A DNA stretch of 64,000 nt from Melampsora larici-populina 98AG31 (lineage: Eukaryota; Basidiomycota; Pucciniomycetes; Pucciniales; Melampsoraceae). The stretch covers positions 827,578 through 891,577 of the forward strand of contig NW_006768779.1 of NCBI RefSeq assembly GCF_000204055.1, read 5' to 3'. Positions 46,485-59,685 of the stretch are shown here, piece after piece. Every line of letters starts with the position of its first letter. The first letter of the stretch is position 1. The notes under the pieces were generated by a model that was given only the letters and a program-made list of their open reading frames with translations, made no database searches and was not told the origin of the DNA. A program made the position numbers and the translations under genes.

Positions 46485-49400
46485 ACATCCATATTTGTAG
46501 AGCCTCCACCAACCCTCACCTCCAACTACATACCTTTCCCATTCCCATTCAATCGAGGTAACTTACGCTTTCAGTAGTTACTTTGTCTGCATAACATACT
46601 TCATATTAGTTCGTATTGTCAATCATGTTTTGTGACCTACTTCCATATTCATATGTACATGTTCATTCGATTTTTGGATTACATCTATTTGATTTACCCC
46701 TTCGTTCTAACATAGTAATCCTCTTATGTCTTGTATCATTAAGCCTGCAATCATATCATTTCCGAATTGATCAAATTGCATCATACAACACATTCCTTTT
46801 GTTAGCGGATACTGAAATCATTTCACTATTCTATCCTATATCTTATCTATTGCGCATCAATGAATATATTTTATTCACTTTAATTTTCATCATGTAATTT
46901 TCATGCCTGGTATTTCCATTTTTGGGACAATCTATTCCTTTTTCGACTTCAAGCAATGATTGGGCAATAGCACTGGTTGGGAAGAGAAATTGGGACGTGT
47001 ACAGGCCCGATTGTAAGCTGGTTAGCTTAACAAAGCCGAGTTGTATGTAAGACACTCGAAGTTTGACACTCAAGGGTTTGCTAAATGTAGACTGGTACCA
47101 CAATTTTCACCACACCCAAGTGAAACCCTTGTATCAACAAACGATCAAACACTCAAGATGCCAACCCAAGGTGGAGCCCAGTTTATAATTATCTCAATCT
47201 CGATTGAATCTCTTTCTGAACATACCTCGAATCCAACTTCGATTGGCGCGTGGATGGTTCGAGCAATGTATTGGCCGTGATCTGACTGTTGTCCTCGATC
47301 ACAATAGGCAATTATTACGGCTAAGTAAGTAGTCTTGACCGGAAAGCGAAATTCTCAAAATCATGACAATCACACTGATGTATGTTTTGGGGAAGCGATC
47401 AAAAAGGTGCTGAGCTAGAAACGGATGAGAGACCTGAAAATCTAGCTGAACATCGCTCATTTGTTACGGAGGTATCATGGAACTCGAAAAGGAAAAACGT
47501 ATGTTTAATTTAGCATTTGAATAAATCAACACCCCAGAATATCGTCGATCGTTCGCTCATGTGCGCGTACGTACTAAACCTTCAAAACATTACAATAGGC
47601 CACATCTTGCAGTACTCCACGCGACTTAGAACTCTTCTTCTCAGATTTGGTGCTGGGAAAGGTTCAGCTCTGGTAGTGTATATTGGGGAGGGAGCTAATG
47701 ACTGTCACTCCAGTTTGCGAAGGTAATTTCATTATTTACAGCCTTTGAAGCTTACGACCTTGAACCCACCACTACCATGACGCTTCTGATTTGTTGAAAC
47801 ATGTACAGGCAATCAGAAATCACCCATTGCCGGGGGTTTACTATAAACAATACATAAGCTTAACTAACAAGTCAACTACCCCAATCTTACCCCAATATCT
47901 TATCACATCAAAGCCTCACTTCCATCTGCACCCATTATGGTCTCGAGCAAGGATGTACCCAAAGCCCAGGCAAATAGTAATCCTGATCAAATTCCAGCCA
48001 GTGTTATCTTGTGCAAATAATGTATGCCAGGCAAACTACAGTCAACCACTACTCCAACATTTGCCAAATATCAGAAATTACAAAGAAGTCTCTAAAGTCT
48101 TCTCACCCTCTCCCATCCTACCTTACTCATTGTCTGAATCATTTATACACAATTCAGGGCAACACATTGTTATACTCTGTTCAGCACAATTGTGTGTAAC
48201 TAATTACCTTCAAGAACTTTGACAAATACCCCAAATGTCTCTTCTTTTGACTTTGTCATTTACTTGTGGTTCTGTCTTATCAACCTTTGGTGTACTCAAA
48301 AGGCCTTCATGTTACCTTCCCATAGTGCTTCACATCATTATTTTTGCAAATTCACTCTGAAATTCTTTTGCACGGTTGGTTTGCTCTATATGTCTCTCCC
48401 CTCTGCAATCTCACATGCTTCAATAGTTGTCTCAACCATTGTAACTCACATAATACTTGATACACTCTTCAAAAGCAGGTATACTATTCCTGCCACTCTG
48501 TGTTTTCTTGAGATACAGCCTTCCTTTCTTCTTGTAATCATCCTCTTTTCTGCTCTACTTGCCATTGCTCAATATGACCTCATTGTTTTTACACAATGTT
48601 CATTGTCTTAAAACTTTGCTCTATTTCCACTTTTAGGTGCAAAATTTCCATAGGGATGAAGAAAACCACCATTTCTGAACTGCAGGAAAACAGAGCCATT
48701 ACAATGTGTGGGTTTTGGTTTTGCTTTCCTATGCTGTTTGATGAAAATGAGAGATTGTGGATGTGTTAATCTTGGCAATTTGAACTTACAATTTGGGAGT
48801 AAGAATAGTGCATAGGGAGTCTTGAACCTAGGAGGCTTATTTCTGAGCGAGAGAGATAATGTCTCTCATTTTTTACTTTCCAAGATTCAGAGTTTGGGAT
48901 TCTAAGTACCTTCAACCAAGTATAGATCTTGAATTTTTAAAATGAAGTGCACTGTCACATTGATGCATTTGATAGTTCAAGGATTTGTACTTTGAAGCTT
49001 TTGTATTTGAGTATTGAAACTTATTGAGATTAAAGGCGGGCTAGCCCGCCTACGTTCTAGTGTACTGTAAAATTTCATCCCAGGCAAATACATAGTCTTG
49101 GACCAGGAGGCATATGGCCTGTTTTCAATACAGATCTCAAGCCGTGCAAGACTGTCCGTTCCTCGTGCAACATATACCAGCAGATGTACAAAAAGATGAA
49201 GAATGAAATATTTGAAAATTGAGAAGCACAAGTCCATTTTAAGTCCCTCTGCAAGGGACGGATGCGCAAGAGGGGCTTGGTTAAGCTTAGCAGGTCAGTA
49301 TCTGAGAAAGGTCTTGCAAGGCACATTGAGGCTGAAGCAGACTGAATTTTTCCAATGCAAAGTCAAAATTAGTCGTACACCAGGCTTCAAGGCAACAAAT

Positions 49401-50882
49401 GCACATGTCATAATATGTAAGCATATTAATCACAAAACATTAGGTAATCTTTGCAGGGAATCTCTCAATGCATCTTCACTCCAAGGATATCTTCACAATA
49501 ATCATGAATCTGGCTAGCTTAGTGTCAAAATTAGGAAGCAAAAGGACACCGCCTCATTGCTGATGACAGAATAGGTGTTACAGAAGTTGGGAAAGACCAA
49601 CTCTTGCAATAAAAATGAAAAGTTTGGTACCCAGGATGTGATGAGTCAAAGGAATACAAAAACAGATGTTGGAGGTTAACTGATTTGAAGAGTAAATAGG
49701 AGAAATTGAATAGTAAGTGATCAACAAAGTTTGGATGGAAAATTTTCACTTAGAACATACAGGCTATTATACCTGTTGCATGGAACATTCACCCAAAGAA
49801 AATGGAGCTTTTCCAGCACAAACTTGACAAAGGCCAATCTTACATTGTTGGCAAATATGACTCTGTTGACTTTGTTCCCGTTACCACCCAGATAAAAATA
49901 GATTATGTATCTGCTTTCCAAGCTTGGTTCAAAAAATCCAGTCTGTCAAAATCTTACTTGAGGTTGAGTCCGCACACAAGGGTAAACACGGGCTCCAATC
50001 AACAGCTTGCATCCCTTGCATATGTTCTTGTGTGTGGATTTTATACCTGTGTATCAATCTGGCCTGCGTGACTTATATTATGTAGAAGCATAAGGCAACT
50101 CTCCCTGATCTTTCCCCATCAGATGCTGGCATGTGTCTTGATTTCTTTACTTGCGTGTTCACGTATCCCTTTAGATCCAAACCGGGCTATTCACAATCAC
50201 ACGGATAAGATGGGTCAATTTTCTGTTTGCTTTGGTTATGACTGTGTTCTCGTTTGATCAAGAACATCAGGATCGCTATGCCGTGATAATTTACGCATCT
50301 TGATCAAATGGTCCACTGGTTCGAAAAGACCTTCAGTCTCGATCGGCTGTTTTGAAAACTTCGGCCACAAGCTATAGCGCCTCATAGGTTTTGATGTTAA
50401 GCTTCAACTTGTGATAGCCTGATGGCCTGCCTTGTTGAGTACAAATGACGTTGCAGACGTTGCCCAGTTCAAATTCAAAAACCAATACCATACATATGTT
50501 CCCCTCAGACCTAAGAATCAAGTTCATCTATAAGTCAACGGGAAACAATTGTTGCCGGGTATTTCTTGCAGCACATTTTGACTGGTACGTATCAGATTGA
50601 CTAGCACAATGAAATATCACCATACGCTGGAGGCCTGCTCATCCTCATCCATGGACCAGAAGTTGTGTAGGCCTTTGAGCCCGATGCAGCGCGCCTCTGG
50701 TCCTATAAAGAGTGTGCTGATACGAGAAGCTGGTAGCGACATCATCCTTCAAAAAACCAACATTTTTATTAGTGTTGAACAATTGAACGATCCACCACAT
50801 CCAGTCTTTACATACTTTCATTCAATTCTTTTTCATTCCAATCATACACACAACTTGATCATATCCCACTTACATACTCAAG
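46485..50882. other. Gene-poor stretch before the secreted repeat protein
   Basis: Low-GC DNA with many short frames on both strands and none with splice structure or family motif. A short palindrome GGCGGGCTAGCCCGCC is at about 49035-49050. The last 300 bases are the promoter side of the gene at 50883. Confidence 0.45.
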
Positions 50883-52126
50883 ATGCAATCTTTTTCTTTG
50901 TTTCTTTGCGCTGTTAGCGTCTTGACCTGTTAGTCCAGTGTTTGCCCTCTGTGTCCTGAAAAATAATACTGACATAGATGATTTTTCCAGCCACAATCAA
51001 TGCGGCGCGAATCACCCAAAACATCAAACACATCAGATCAGAGCCCTCCGAAGCCAACAAGACAACAATATACTCCCAGTCAAAGCCAGTGTTATCAGCG
51101 AGCAATTTATCTCACACTTCACAGGATTGGTTGGCAACACCACCTGCCAGCAACCCCATTGTTCGCGAACCCCTCCCCGCAAAGGCCAATGCCACGCATA
51201 TAGGCAACAGTTACAGCGAAGGCCAGATAACCGGTTACAAAGCATTTCTCTCCCACCCGTCAACAAATGCATCTGCCCCTACCCACCTTTACACCGAGGA
51301 CAAAACCTTCAATCGAGGCCTGGTGAGAGGTTACCGGGCCGGGATGAACCACCGTGCATCTGCCAACTCAAGTGACTTATCAGCGAGTGGCTCGGAACAA
51401 TACATGAATGGTCAACTTGCTGGATACCGTGCGGCTCTCAATCAAAAAGTTAGCAACCATGCTCGAGTCAGCAAGCAAGAATTTCCTACATCCATTCTTC
51501 AACACGATGTCGTGTTCAACGCCGGCGCGCGGGCTGGCTTTGAAGCGGGTGCCAATTCTCATTTTTCACGAGCTCACTCTGGACACTCATCACATGAAGA
51601 ATTGTCTCGCGAAAAATCCGATGCCTCACACAAGCTCGTTTCTCATTCTGAAAAGCACGAGAAAGGTACCGGTTCCTCTGCCAAAGAAGCATCGCGTGTA
51701 CATGAGGTTTCAAGTATTTCGGGTCATGATGAACACTCCTCCGTGAAGCAAGCTCATCATCACCACGTCACAGGTGAAAAACACGATGTCCAAGCTGCTG
51801 CTGAACAACCATCGGCTCCTAACAATCAAACTCAACGTCTTGCAACGGATGCCAACACCAAACCTGAGAAGGCAACTCACAAACACGAAGGACATCGAGT
51901 CTCCCATCCATCCGCCGCCGGCGCCAGCCGCACAGTAGAGAAACCAAAAAAGACGAACGATCAGAATAATGCAGCACAATTCTTTGCAGGCCGTCAAGTG
52001 GGCATGGATGCAAGCACTCGTTTCCCTAACTCACAACCATCTGCTTATTTCAAAACGGACCCATCCTTCAATGCTGGAGTTCAAGCTGGGTTCGAGGCTA
52101 ATGTTCAATCACATTCCCCTCAATAG
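50883..52126 (+). CDS. Secreted protein with six degenerate G-x3-G-[YF]-x-A repeats (393 residues)
   Basis: Exons 50883-50928 and 50991-52126; the 62-bp intron (GTTAGT...CCAG) falls just after the signal-peptide core MQSFSLFLCAVSVLT. Six units of about 17 residues follow the pattern [FY]xxGxxxG[YF]xA: SEGQITGYKA (about residue 91), NRGLVRGYRA (123), NGQLAGYRA (156), NAGARAGFEA (193), FAGRQVGMDA (347) and NAGVQAGFEA (378). Four are N-terminal and two C-terminal; residues about 205-340 between them are rich in His, Ser, Lys and Glu and look disordered. There are almost no Cys in the mature part. No family recognised. It could be a wall-associated or secreted repeat protein; a role in host contact would be inference. 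Confidence 0.82.
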
Positions 52127-52931
52127 CCTGTAATCCTTGTTTCCTCATGTCATATTTTTTGAGCTCTTTATTTATATACTGTCACTCATTTTTACCATTA
52201 CACACGCGTTCGTTCGGTTTACCTTTCATTCTTGAGACTTATTGTACAATAGCCAATGTATAAACAGTCCAACCACATGTATCCCTGACCTCCTACAGTC
52301 ATGGCCCACATTGTATCGCAACATTGACCCCAATGTAAAAAGCTCTGAATTAAATCCAAATACTATGACCCCAACAGGTAAAACAGAAACAAAACATGCT
52401 TGCTATCCGTGTTCATCACTTCAGCATCCATAATATGCCTGAGCCCTACGTCCCTGATGTTCATTTGGCAAATCAGCACTTTTCATCACCCTGTCAATTC
52501 TCCTCCTCTGGTGGGACAGCGTCCGTCATCATTGACAAGTGCTGACCAAACAGCCCACCAATCAAACAAGTGCAGGCGGGTAATGACCTCGACATATTAC
52601 AACACGCCCAATGCGAGTCAAAGTGCGAATTCAATAATGACTTTGACAAAACTTTACTTTTCAAAGGATGACCCTTTCAGGCAATCTGACAAGAAAACAT
52701 AACAATACAAATGAAATAACTAACAGCGTTACAAAACACACAAAATACACCAAAGGGAACAAAACTGCTAAGAAGAATCGTTGAAAAAGTATCAATATTA
52801 AAACGAGAATAATCTAGTAAAGAAACTAAATCTAGTGATCGTCCATCTTTCAAGTGACACTACCCACATCAAAAACTACACACGCAACCTGATGCTGATC
52901 AAGAGGAACGAAGAAAATGGTAAGAAATCCT
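52127..52931. other. Convergent intergenic stretch
   Basis: 3' flanks of the secreted repeat-protein gene and of the Sgf73 gene; nothing else seen. Confidence 0.5.
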
Positions 52932-54632
52932 CTAGCGTTTTCTAAAAGCATCCCTAAAGCTTTCTTTAACACCTAGTTTACCCAAATTCGACCACCTCGG
53001 ATTCACCCATGCACTTCCCATACCAGATGTCACCAAAGGTTGACCAGGTTGACTAGCTATCAGTCCTTTGATGATCAGTTCAACTTCTACATCACTATGA
53101 CTGGTCGGATCGTCTTCAGCTATTGCACCATCCACTTCCATCGATGTCTGAGGTCTAGAAGGTGCAACAGGATAATAAAAATCTTCATCGATTTCTCCCA
53201 AGAGTTTCGCCTCATTAGCTGCCGAAAGTTTATCACCAGTTGCACGACCACCTTCGCCCCGATGATGGTGGCCGTCTTTCTTTTTCGAACCAGATGCTGC
53301 TCCACTTCCACCACCAGCACCTCCAAACGTCCTGTTGTGCGTGTTATTTGACTTGCCATGATGTTTTGTGTGGTCTCTTTCTTTGTCCTTTGCACCGTGT
53401 TTCATACCACCAGACGTATTTGTATTTCCCATGGCCGCACGCGCACTAGCAGCTTCCTTCTTCTTTTTCTTTGACACACCAGGCTCAATGCCAGGTCCGA
53501 CCCTAGGCGTCACCACCTTTCGGTCTCCCCAATTCGGGTTATGTTTCTTTTGCCATTCATTACTAGATGAGAAAAATCAGATTAGATACGAGAGAGAGAG
53601 ATTTCGAGATGATGAAAATCTACGTACAGCAGTACGTCATAAGGTGCACTTCGACCTGGTACACTTCGTTTGGCTCCCATCGAGTGAGTCTTACACGTCA
53701 ATGATCTTGCACAAGGTATATCCTTAGGTGGTATGAGAACCCCACATTGTTCATTCACATTTACCGGACCACCTATCAATATTATCGAAACGGAAATATC
53801 AAGTTAGTATTGTACCAGTTTGTCAAATCCCAAATCAACCCACCTTTGATTCTACCCATTTTCTTTTGATTGGCTTTCTTAGCCTCCTCCTCTCGTGCTT
53901 TCTTCTCTTTACGTTCTTTCTCTCGTTCCATTCGGTCAGCCTGAGCCAAGACTTTCTTAAGTTGTTTGTTGGTCATTTTCAAACCGGCTGGTAAATCACT
54001 AGCGATAGCTGAAGTGACGGAGGATGTCGTATGATCGATAATCGTTGCCTTCTTCTTCTTAGGTGGTGGATTTGATGAATCTAATGATACTGAAAGAAGT
54101 AAGGAAGAGTCAGCTTGGGTACTCGAATGGGTACGAGAAATCTTCAATCGCAAACCTTCTGATGAAGCTCGTTTCTTTGATCCCGCCTCTACTCCTGCAA
54201 ACAAACCTGCCTTCTTCATCATGCGAGCCGGTTTCGTCATTTCACAATTCACTTAAGCACATATTTGTTTCATGTTAATCCCAAATGAATTTCCATAAAC
54301 GAAGCACCAAAAAGAAAAGTCAAACCTTTATGAGTAACACAAACTCGACCATTGACTTCACGAGTTTGAAGTCCACACATATCACAACGAATCACTCGAA
54401 GTTGTTCATCCGGAGGTCCGAATAAAGTTTCCATTCTTTGAATCCATATTGGACCGGGTTCATCAGGAGAGTTAGGTGGAGGTCGAGCAGGTGCTTCGGC
54501 AGCTTGTTGTTTTGCTATGGCTCGAAGTGGTTTCCATCTATCTGTAGCTTGTGAGAGTGTAGTTTGAGTAGATTCGAAAGTCTTTAGCTTTGAAGCGATG
54601 ATAGGGTCAGCTGGTTTAAGTTTGAGAGACAT
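52932..54632 (-). CDS. SGF73: SAGA complex subunit Sgf73 / ataxin-7-like (SCA7 domain)
   Basis: Links the deubiquitinase module to the SAGA transcription co-activator. Exons 54326-54632, 53844-54251, 53628-53772, 52932-53562; GT-AG introns of 74, 71 and 65 bp; 496 residues. The N-terminal zinc site CDMCGLQ...CVTHKG lies at about residues 83-103; a Lys/Glu-rich coiled stretch ([16 protein letters not shown]) precedes the SCA7 domain. The latter reads [22 protein letters not shown], giving the expected Cys-x9-Cys-x5-Cys-x2-His, followed by [18 protein letters not shown] and EWQKKHNP. The tail holds a run of Lys, His/Gly-rich low-complexity sequence and an acidic segment. Intact. Divergent from SPC3 across about 415 bp. 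Confidence 0.93.
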
Positions 54633-55047
54633 TTGAAGTTGAGTTTTAAGTGAGAAACCCTTCAGAGTGGTGCTACGAGCTCTGTCACAAAGTCAATCAA
54701 ATTCAATTCGCAGCCAAGATGCATGCAGCATGAGATGAGTACATTTCACAAATTAACAAAACTGCCCTGAAACAGGATGTCACCTGGGCTACCTGACAGG
54801 CGATGTGCATCTGTCATCAAGCGGTGCCCTGATACAGAAGAGATACACATGAGGGACAGATGATAGTACCAGGTTTCACTTGGATATCACTAGTATGACT
54901 GCCACGAGGAGATCGATTGAATTTCCACAGAATCTGTCTCAAGACTACCACCATCTTCTTTCTACTATTCAGGAATACTACCTTTGGCAATCAACTCGAT
55001 ACTCAATTCTTCAACACTATCCTTCAACCCACGAACCGCTTTCAATC
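54633..55047. promoter_or_regulatory. Shared divergent promoter region (SGF73 / SPC3)
   Basis: About 415 bp between two start codons facing away from each other. No specific element recognised. Confidence 0.45.
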
Positions 55048-55949
55048 ATGCATAACATCATGGGGAGGCTCAATAGCGTCTCGTCAGTGACTTTTACATT
55101 GCCAGCATTGCCCCAAGAATTTATCAATGGCTGATGCTAACATTGTTCTTATTCTTGATTCTTGCAGTGCTTTCGCAACCACAGTCGTGATGTTTTTAAT
55201 GGTTGCCATCTCTGGTGTAAGCTGGCTAACGAGGCCAACCGTCTCACCTGGTCGAGTTGAAGTCTCAGATGTAGTAGTGTGAGGAACTAGTAATAAAGAA
55301 TTATATAAAGAGAAGAAATCAATGAATTGAAATTGTCTTCAAAATTTGCATTCTTTTTCAATTTCAGCACATGGGGTACAGATAATCGGGATTACTATGA
55401 TCGAAAACCAAGAGAATGGACTAATTTACGATTCGGAGTTGAAGCTGGTACGTTTGCTCAACAATCTCATTTTGTTTTTGTTTTCTTGCCTTAAAAACTT
55501 ATTGATTTATTATGATTTTGTAAAAAAAACATCTAGATCTTCGTCCTCTATTTAACTATAACACAAAACAAATTTTCGTTTATTTGGTAGCCACTTATGC
55601 TACACCAACTTTTCCTGAAAATGAAGTAGTTTTATGGGATCGAATCATTCGTAAATCTCAAGACGCTAAAATCAATCTAAGTGGAGCTCGAAACAAATAT
55701 GCATTTAAACATATTGGTGGATCTTTCAAGTCAGTTTTGAACTAAAATCTTGTTTCTTAAACTATACAAACAAAACATCTTATTGATCCCAATTCATATT
55801 TTTTTAATTTTTTTTTTAGGAATGCAACGGCTACTTATACCTTACATTATAATGTGATGCCTAAGATGGGTGCCTTGGTTTGGGGAACTGCTGGCAGCAC
55901 TCCAGAACCTGTACCTTTTCCTGGAGTGACATCTGGAAGGGGAAGATGA
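55048..55949 (+). CDS. SPC3: Signal peptidase complex subunit 3
   Basis: Essential ER-membrane subunit of signal peptidase. Exons 55048-55082, 55168-55278, 55368-55447, 55537-55729, 55820-55949; 182 residues, the usual family length. Introns 1 and 4 start with GTCAGT. Seen: MHNIMGRLNS then AFATTVVMFLMVA (the single membrane segment), DLRPLFNYNTKQIFVYLVATY, ENEVVLWDRII, and NATATYTLHYNVMPKMGALVW, all in family order. Intact. Confidence 0.95.
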
Positions 55950-56759
55950 TGAATTGTTCAATCGGATCTATCATTTCAACACCAATAGAGCAAGTTGACA
56001 AAAAGTGCACTTGAGAGGGGGCATGAAAAGCTCTTTCGGCTTTGATACTAAGCATGTTGGTTGGTTAATAAGGAACGATGATGAGGTAGTTCAAAATGCG
56101 ATCACCAATTAAGCATCCTTACTAGATCGTGTTCATCAGTGACTTGTTGCAGTAAAACCTTTGTATCGTTTTTTTCTAGCATCGGGTTCTTGATTCTTTT
56201 GGTGTTGTGTTTGTTTGTGGAGGATTTCTCTTTTCGTGGTCTGGGCAGTAGCCAAAAAATCGTTTAGAGTGATTTATAGTTTTGCATCAAAAATGTGATT
56301 ATGTGAGGCAATCATCTAACAGTACGCCTTGAGAACTGAGAGGCGAAGGAATTATGTAGGAACTGGCAGAACCCCATCAAACAGATTTGGGCTGGATTTT
56401 CAGTTCTCTCATCCACCTAAAATTCTCATGTTGACGGAATCTGTCAAGAATAAGCTAGCCCTTATCTGCCCTTATGATAACTCAAGGATTGGCTAGTCGG
56501 AGGTATCAATGGATTCCCCATAGCGCAATCAATTCCACCCTTTCTTAGACTGGATCATAGTAGTGGGTCATCAACATTATTGATCAGCGAGAACCTTGAA
56601 GATTCTCGAGGTTCAAATATCTTTTGCTCTCAGACAAAAGTCTATGGTAGTACATTGCGAAGAATTAAGCATAAACTGGCGAATTTGACGAAGCGGAATG
56701 TCTGAACGCAACAAGTTTTCGTAGGAGGAAAAGACATGTATGATTATTGAATTGACCAA
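55950..56759. other. Convergent intergenic stretch
   Basis: 3' flanks of SPC3 and of the methyltransferase gene; nothing else seen. Confidence 0.5.
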
Positions 56760-58201
56760 TCATTGTGGTGTTACCAGCTCAAGTTCCCAAGTCCTTGCTT
56801 TCGATTCCTCAGGTACATGACCAGTTTTATTTTGATCCCTTAATTTGGCTGGTAAAAGTACATCAAGACTACCAGGTGTACTTCGACCAGGTTGGAAACC
56901 TTGGGTTCTCCTATGTTCATAACCTGGATAATGACTTGGACAGAATTCTCTTGATCGAGAAACTTTGTAGGTGGGCTGAGGTGTCTTGGGATTATTGAGG
57001 GCAGGATGTGTTGGGTAAAGAATTGAATGAGCCATCGCAGGTCCATGCTTTGCAAGTTTACTAGGGAGCAACAAAGTCACTCATCAGTCTAGATAGATGA
57101 GCATATACTTCAAGCAGATGAAAGACTTACGGAAGCTCCCAAAGCGAATATGGCGAACAATTCCGGAGGGTGATCAAGACCGTACTCTGACGTGCAACTG
57201 GTCGAATCGCCTTGCGGACCTCTTTCACAAGATCAACAGCGTCAGAAACAGTCTCTTTGGAGCAACAAAAAGACTCAAAGCTCACCATTGCTGTCTGAAT
57301 CGCTAGAATCTACTACCAGAGGGTAATCATCTTCGCTCATCTGACGTAGAATATGATTGACTGATCTTAAAAACTTCAAGATCAAGATCTGATTTGACTT
57401 GATGTTTCTGTTCATATCAGCTTCACCCGAACCCATATGAGGGAAATTAAAGACCACCCGATCAAATTTACAATTCTTAACACGTTTATCTTTATGTAAA
57501 TTACATGCATCTAACTTGAATAAAACATTCACGCCATGCTTTTTGAGTGTTTGAATAAATTCAGCTGCATCTGGATATTTTTGTAAGACGATTTCTTCAG
57601 AATCGATGGTCGTGGCCGTAAGCAGATGACCTGGATGAGAGTGGTATAAGATCAAAGATGCAGCGAATGAAAAGTTTCCTGTTCAAGGAGCAATATCAGC
57701 CAGGAGCACATTAATAAGCTTAAAATGACATGCTGATCTACCTTCACCAATCAAGAGTACCTGGTCTCGTGGCCCTACCATACATGTTGAAGGAGTCGCT
57801 CGGCGGCGCTTTTCCCGATGCGAGGAATTTCCTGGGTCATTTCTGAGGTCGGTATCAGGCGCAGACTGGTCGAAGGGCAGTGTTATGGGTCGATCATCAG
57901 TAGGTACCAGCGCCGAAGAATCCTCGCACCCGATACTGGGGACACCCTCATCTGAAATGTTCGAAAGCGGTTGAGTTTGAATTGGCGCAGAAGGATGCGC
58001 CTCATGGACACCTTCTTCAGATATCGCCTGTGATTGCTTTGATGTTGAGTGACCTGAGTTACGCTTTCGATTTAGCTTCAGCTTATGACTCTGCTGTTGT
58101 GCTTCCTTGATTGCCTTGACCTTTTGAACGTGAGCAAGCTTCGTTCTTTTAATTTGATCTGCAGCGAGAGCGTCCTTCAGTTTCATTTTTCTTTTCGCCA
58201 T
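56760..58201 (-). CDS. BMT5: 25S rRNA (uridine-N3)-methyltransferase, BMT5-like
   Basis: SAM-dependent nucleolar enzyme family (DUF2431) that methylates N3 of a uridine in large-subunit rRNA. Exons 57742-58201, 57286-57678, 57131-57254, 56760-57060; 425 residues. The N-terminal 140 residues are basic and low-complexity, fitting nucleolar targeting. Then come VLLIGEG/NFSFA across the first intron (SAM-binding loop), FKLDACNL, FDRVVFNFPHMG, VLITLRNCSPYSLWELPKLA, and YPGYEHRRTQGF, each a recognised landmark of the family. Introns are 63, 31 and 70 bp; the 31-bp intron (57255-57285) is very short but both splice ends and the frame fit. Intact. Confidence 0.93.
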
Positions 58202-59685
58202 TTTTTGCTTTCACAATGATATGTGCTGATGTAAACGATATGAGATGAAGCTTATGAGATTGATTGATTGTGAAAAAGTTTTGTGACAGTTCTGCGAGCT
58301 GGACGGCAAAATGTCGACCAGATATCCGACCCCGAGACTGACCCGTGAATGCTCTGGGTGACCACAACTTCAGCCAAACTTCAAAGCATTTTGGGTGGAT
58401 TATCCAAATAGCTTCAAGTACGCAACATTTCTTGCTCTGTCCAACAAGACATTTTCAAACCCCGAAGAAAAAAAGACGAAGCCTTCACAGGCTGGAAAAA
58501 CAAAGAGCCTCTATCATAAATGAGGTCTGACCATATACACTGCTGAGCTTGGACCAAATGCGCGGCGGCAGTGCTTGTAACACAATGGTTTAAATGGCAG
58601 AAAATGAGAATTCACAACTTATGTCGGGGGGAAATTCGCTTAGAGTATCAGCGGTGCACTCACAATAGTCCTACAGTTTTGATTATGTTTTTTTGCTGAA
58701 CAAGATGTGGATGGCAAAAAGCGCCCAACGGCCTGAAGGTTTTTGAAATGGTACATTGACTGTATCAATTTGTGATGAGCTCAGCATATTTTGTTTACCC
58801 ATTTCTCTCATTGATGTTTCCTTTTAGTCTACGTATAAGCTTCACAGTAACGTAGAAGCTCGCTTTCATTTTTTATGTGCTTTTCATCTATGTATCATCG
58901 CTTTTCCTCTTGATTAAGTCCTGCTAGAGTTGTTGTCCATCTTTTCCATTTCTTCATAATGTTGTAGACGAAATCCACCCATAGGACATGTCTTCATGTC
59001 TCCGACTTCACTCTTTATTGTGGAAGCGCCTATCTACTCATCCTACTGAATCATATTTCCAAGTTCCTTCTTTCTCGCATTTCAAAGCACCCAGATCCCT
59101 GAGGGAATGACATTATTTGTGTCATAAGAGCACGAGCTCTTTACATTTTTAGAAATGTATCACAATAGTAAACGAAGATTAGGTGGCCCGAAAGTTAAGC
59201 TGAAAAGCAAGTTCTTACTTTCCTGTTTCATCTCTTGTCACATAAGGTTGTTATCATTGCAACGGTTCATCATTGTGATAAAGTAAGTTCACAACGTATA
59301 GAAAAATGTAGTACCATCAGCAATGCTCAGAAAATGTCAAATTCGCATTAAAACCAAATCTGATGGAAATTGTCAGCTTTCTTGGAACTTTTTGATACCT
59401 CGAGAAAAGCTAATTATCACGAGAGAAAGCCAATCATCAAACAACCCTTCTCTTCATCATGAAAAGTCCAATCAAAGCAACCTTGAAAAGTAAGAATGCT
59501 GAGAACTCACTGCTGATCCACTGCAACTTCAAGGTATAAATATTCTTCTCTTTCGCCAGACTCTTCTTTCCTTTCCCTCATCCCTTCAGCACAACTCAAA
59601 CGAATCATATCAAGATTAAATCTTCAGCGTTGATAAACATCTTGACCAACTTTCAATACCTTTATATTCTATACTTACCATCAAA
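58202..59685. other. Intergenic stretch between divergent genes
   Basis: Nothing recognised apart from promoter-side sequence; the plus-strand gene has a pyrimidine-rich leader (about 59540-59685). Confidence 0.5.

Noticed and set aside
45635..46561. Long open frames across the N gap
   Set aside because: Open only because N has no stop codons; the flanking coding pieces show no motif or splice structure.
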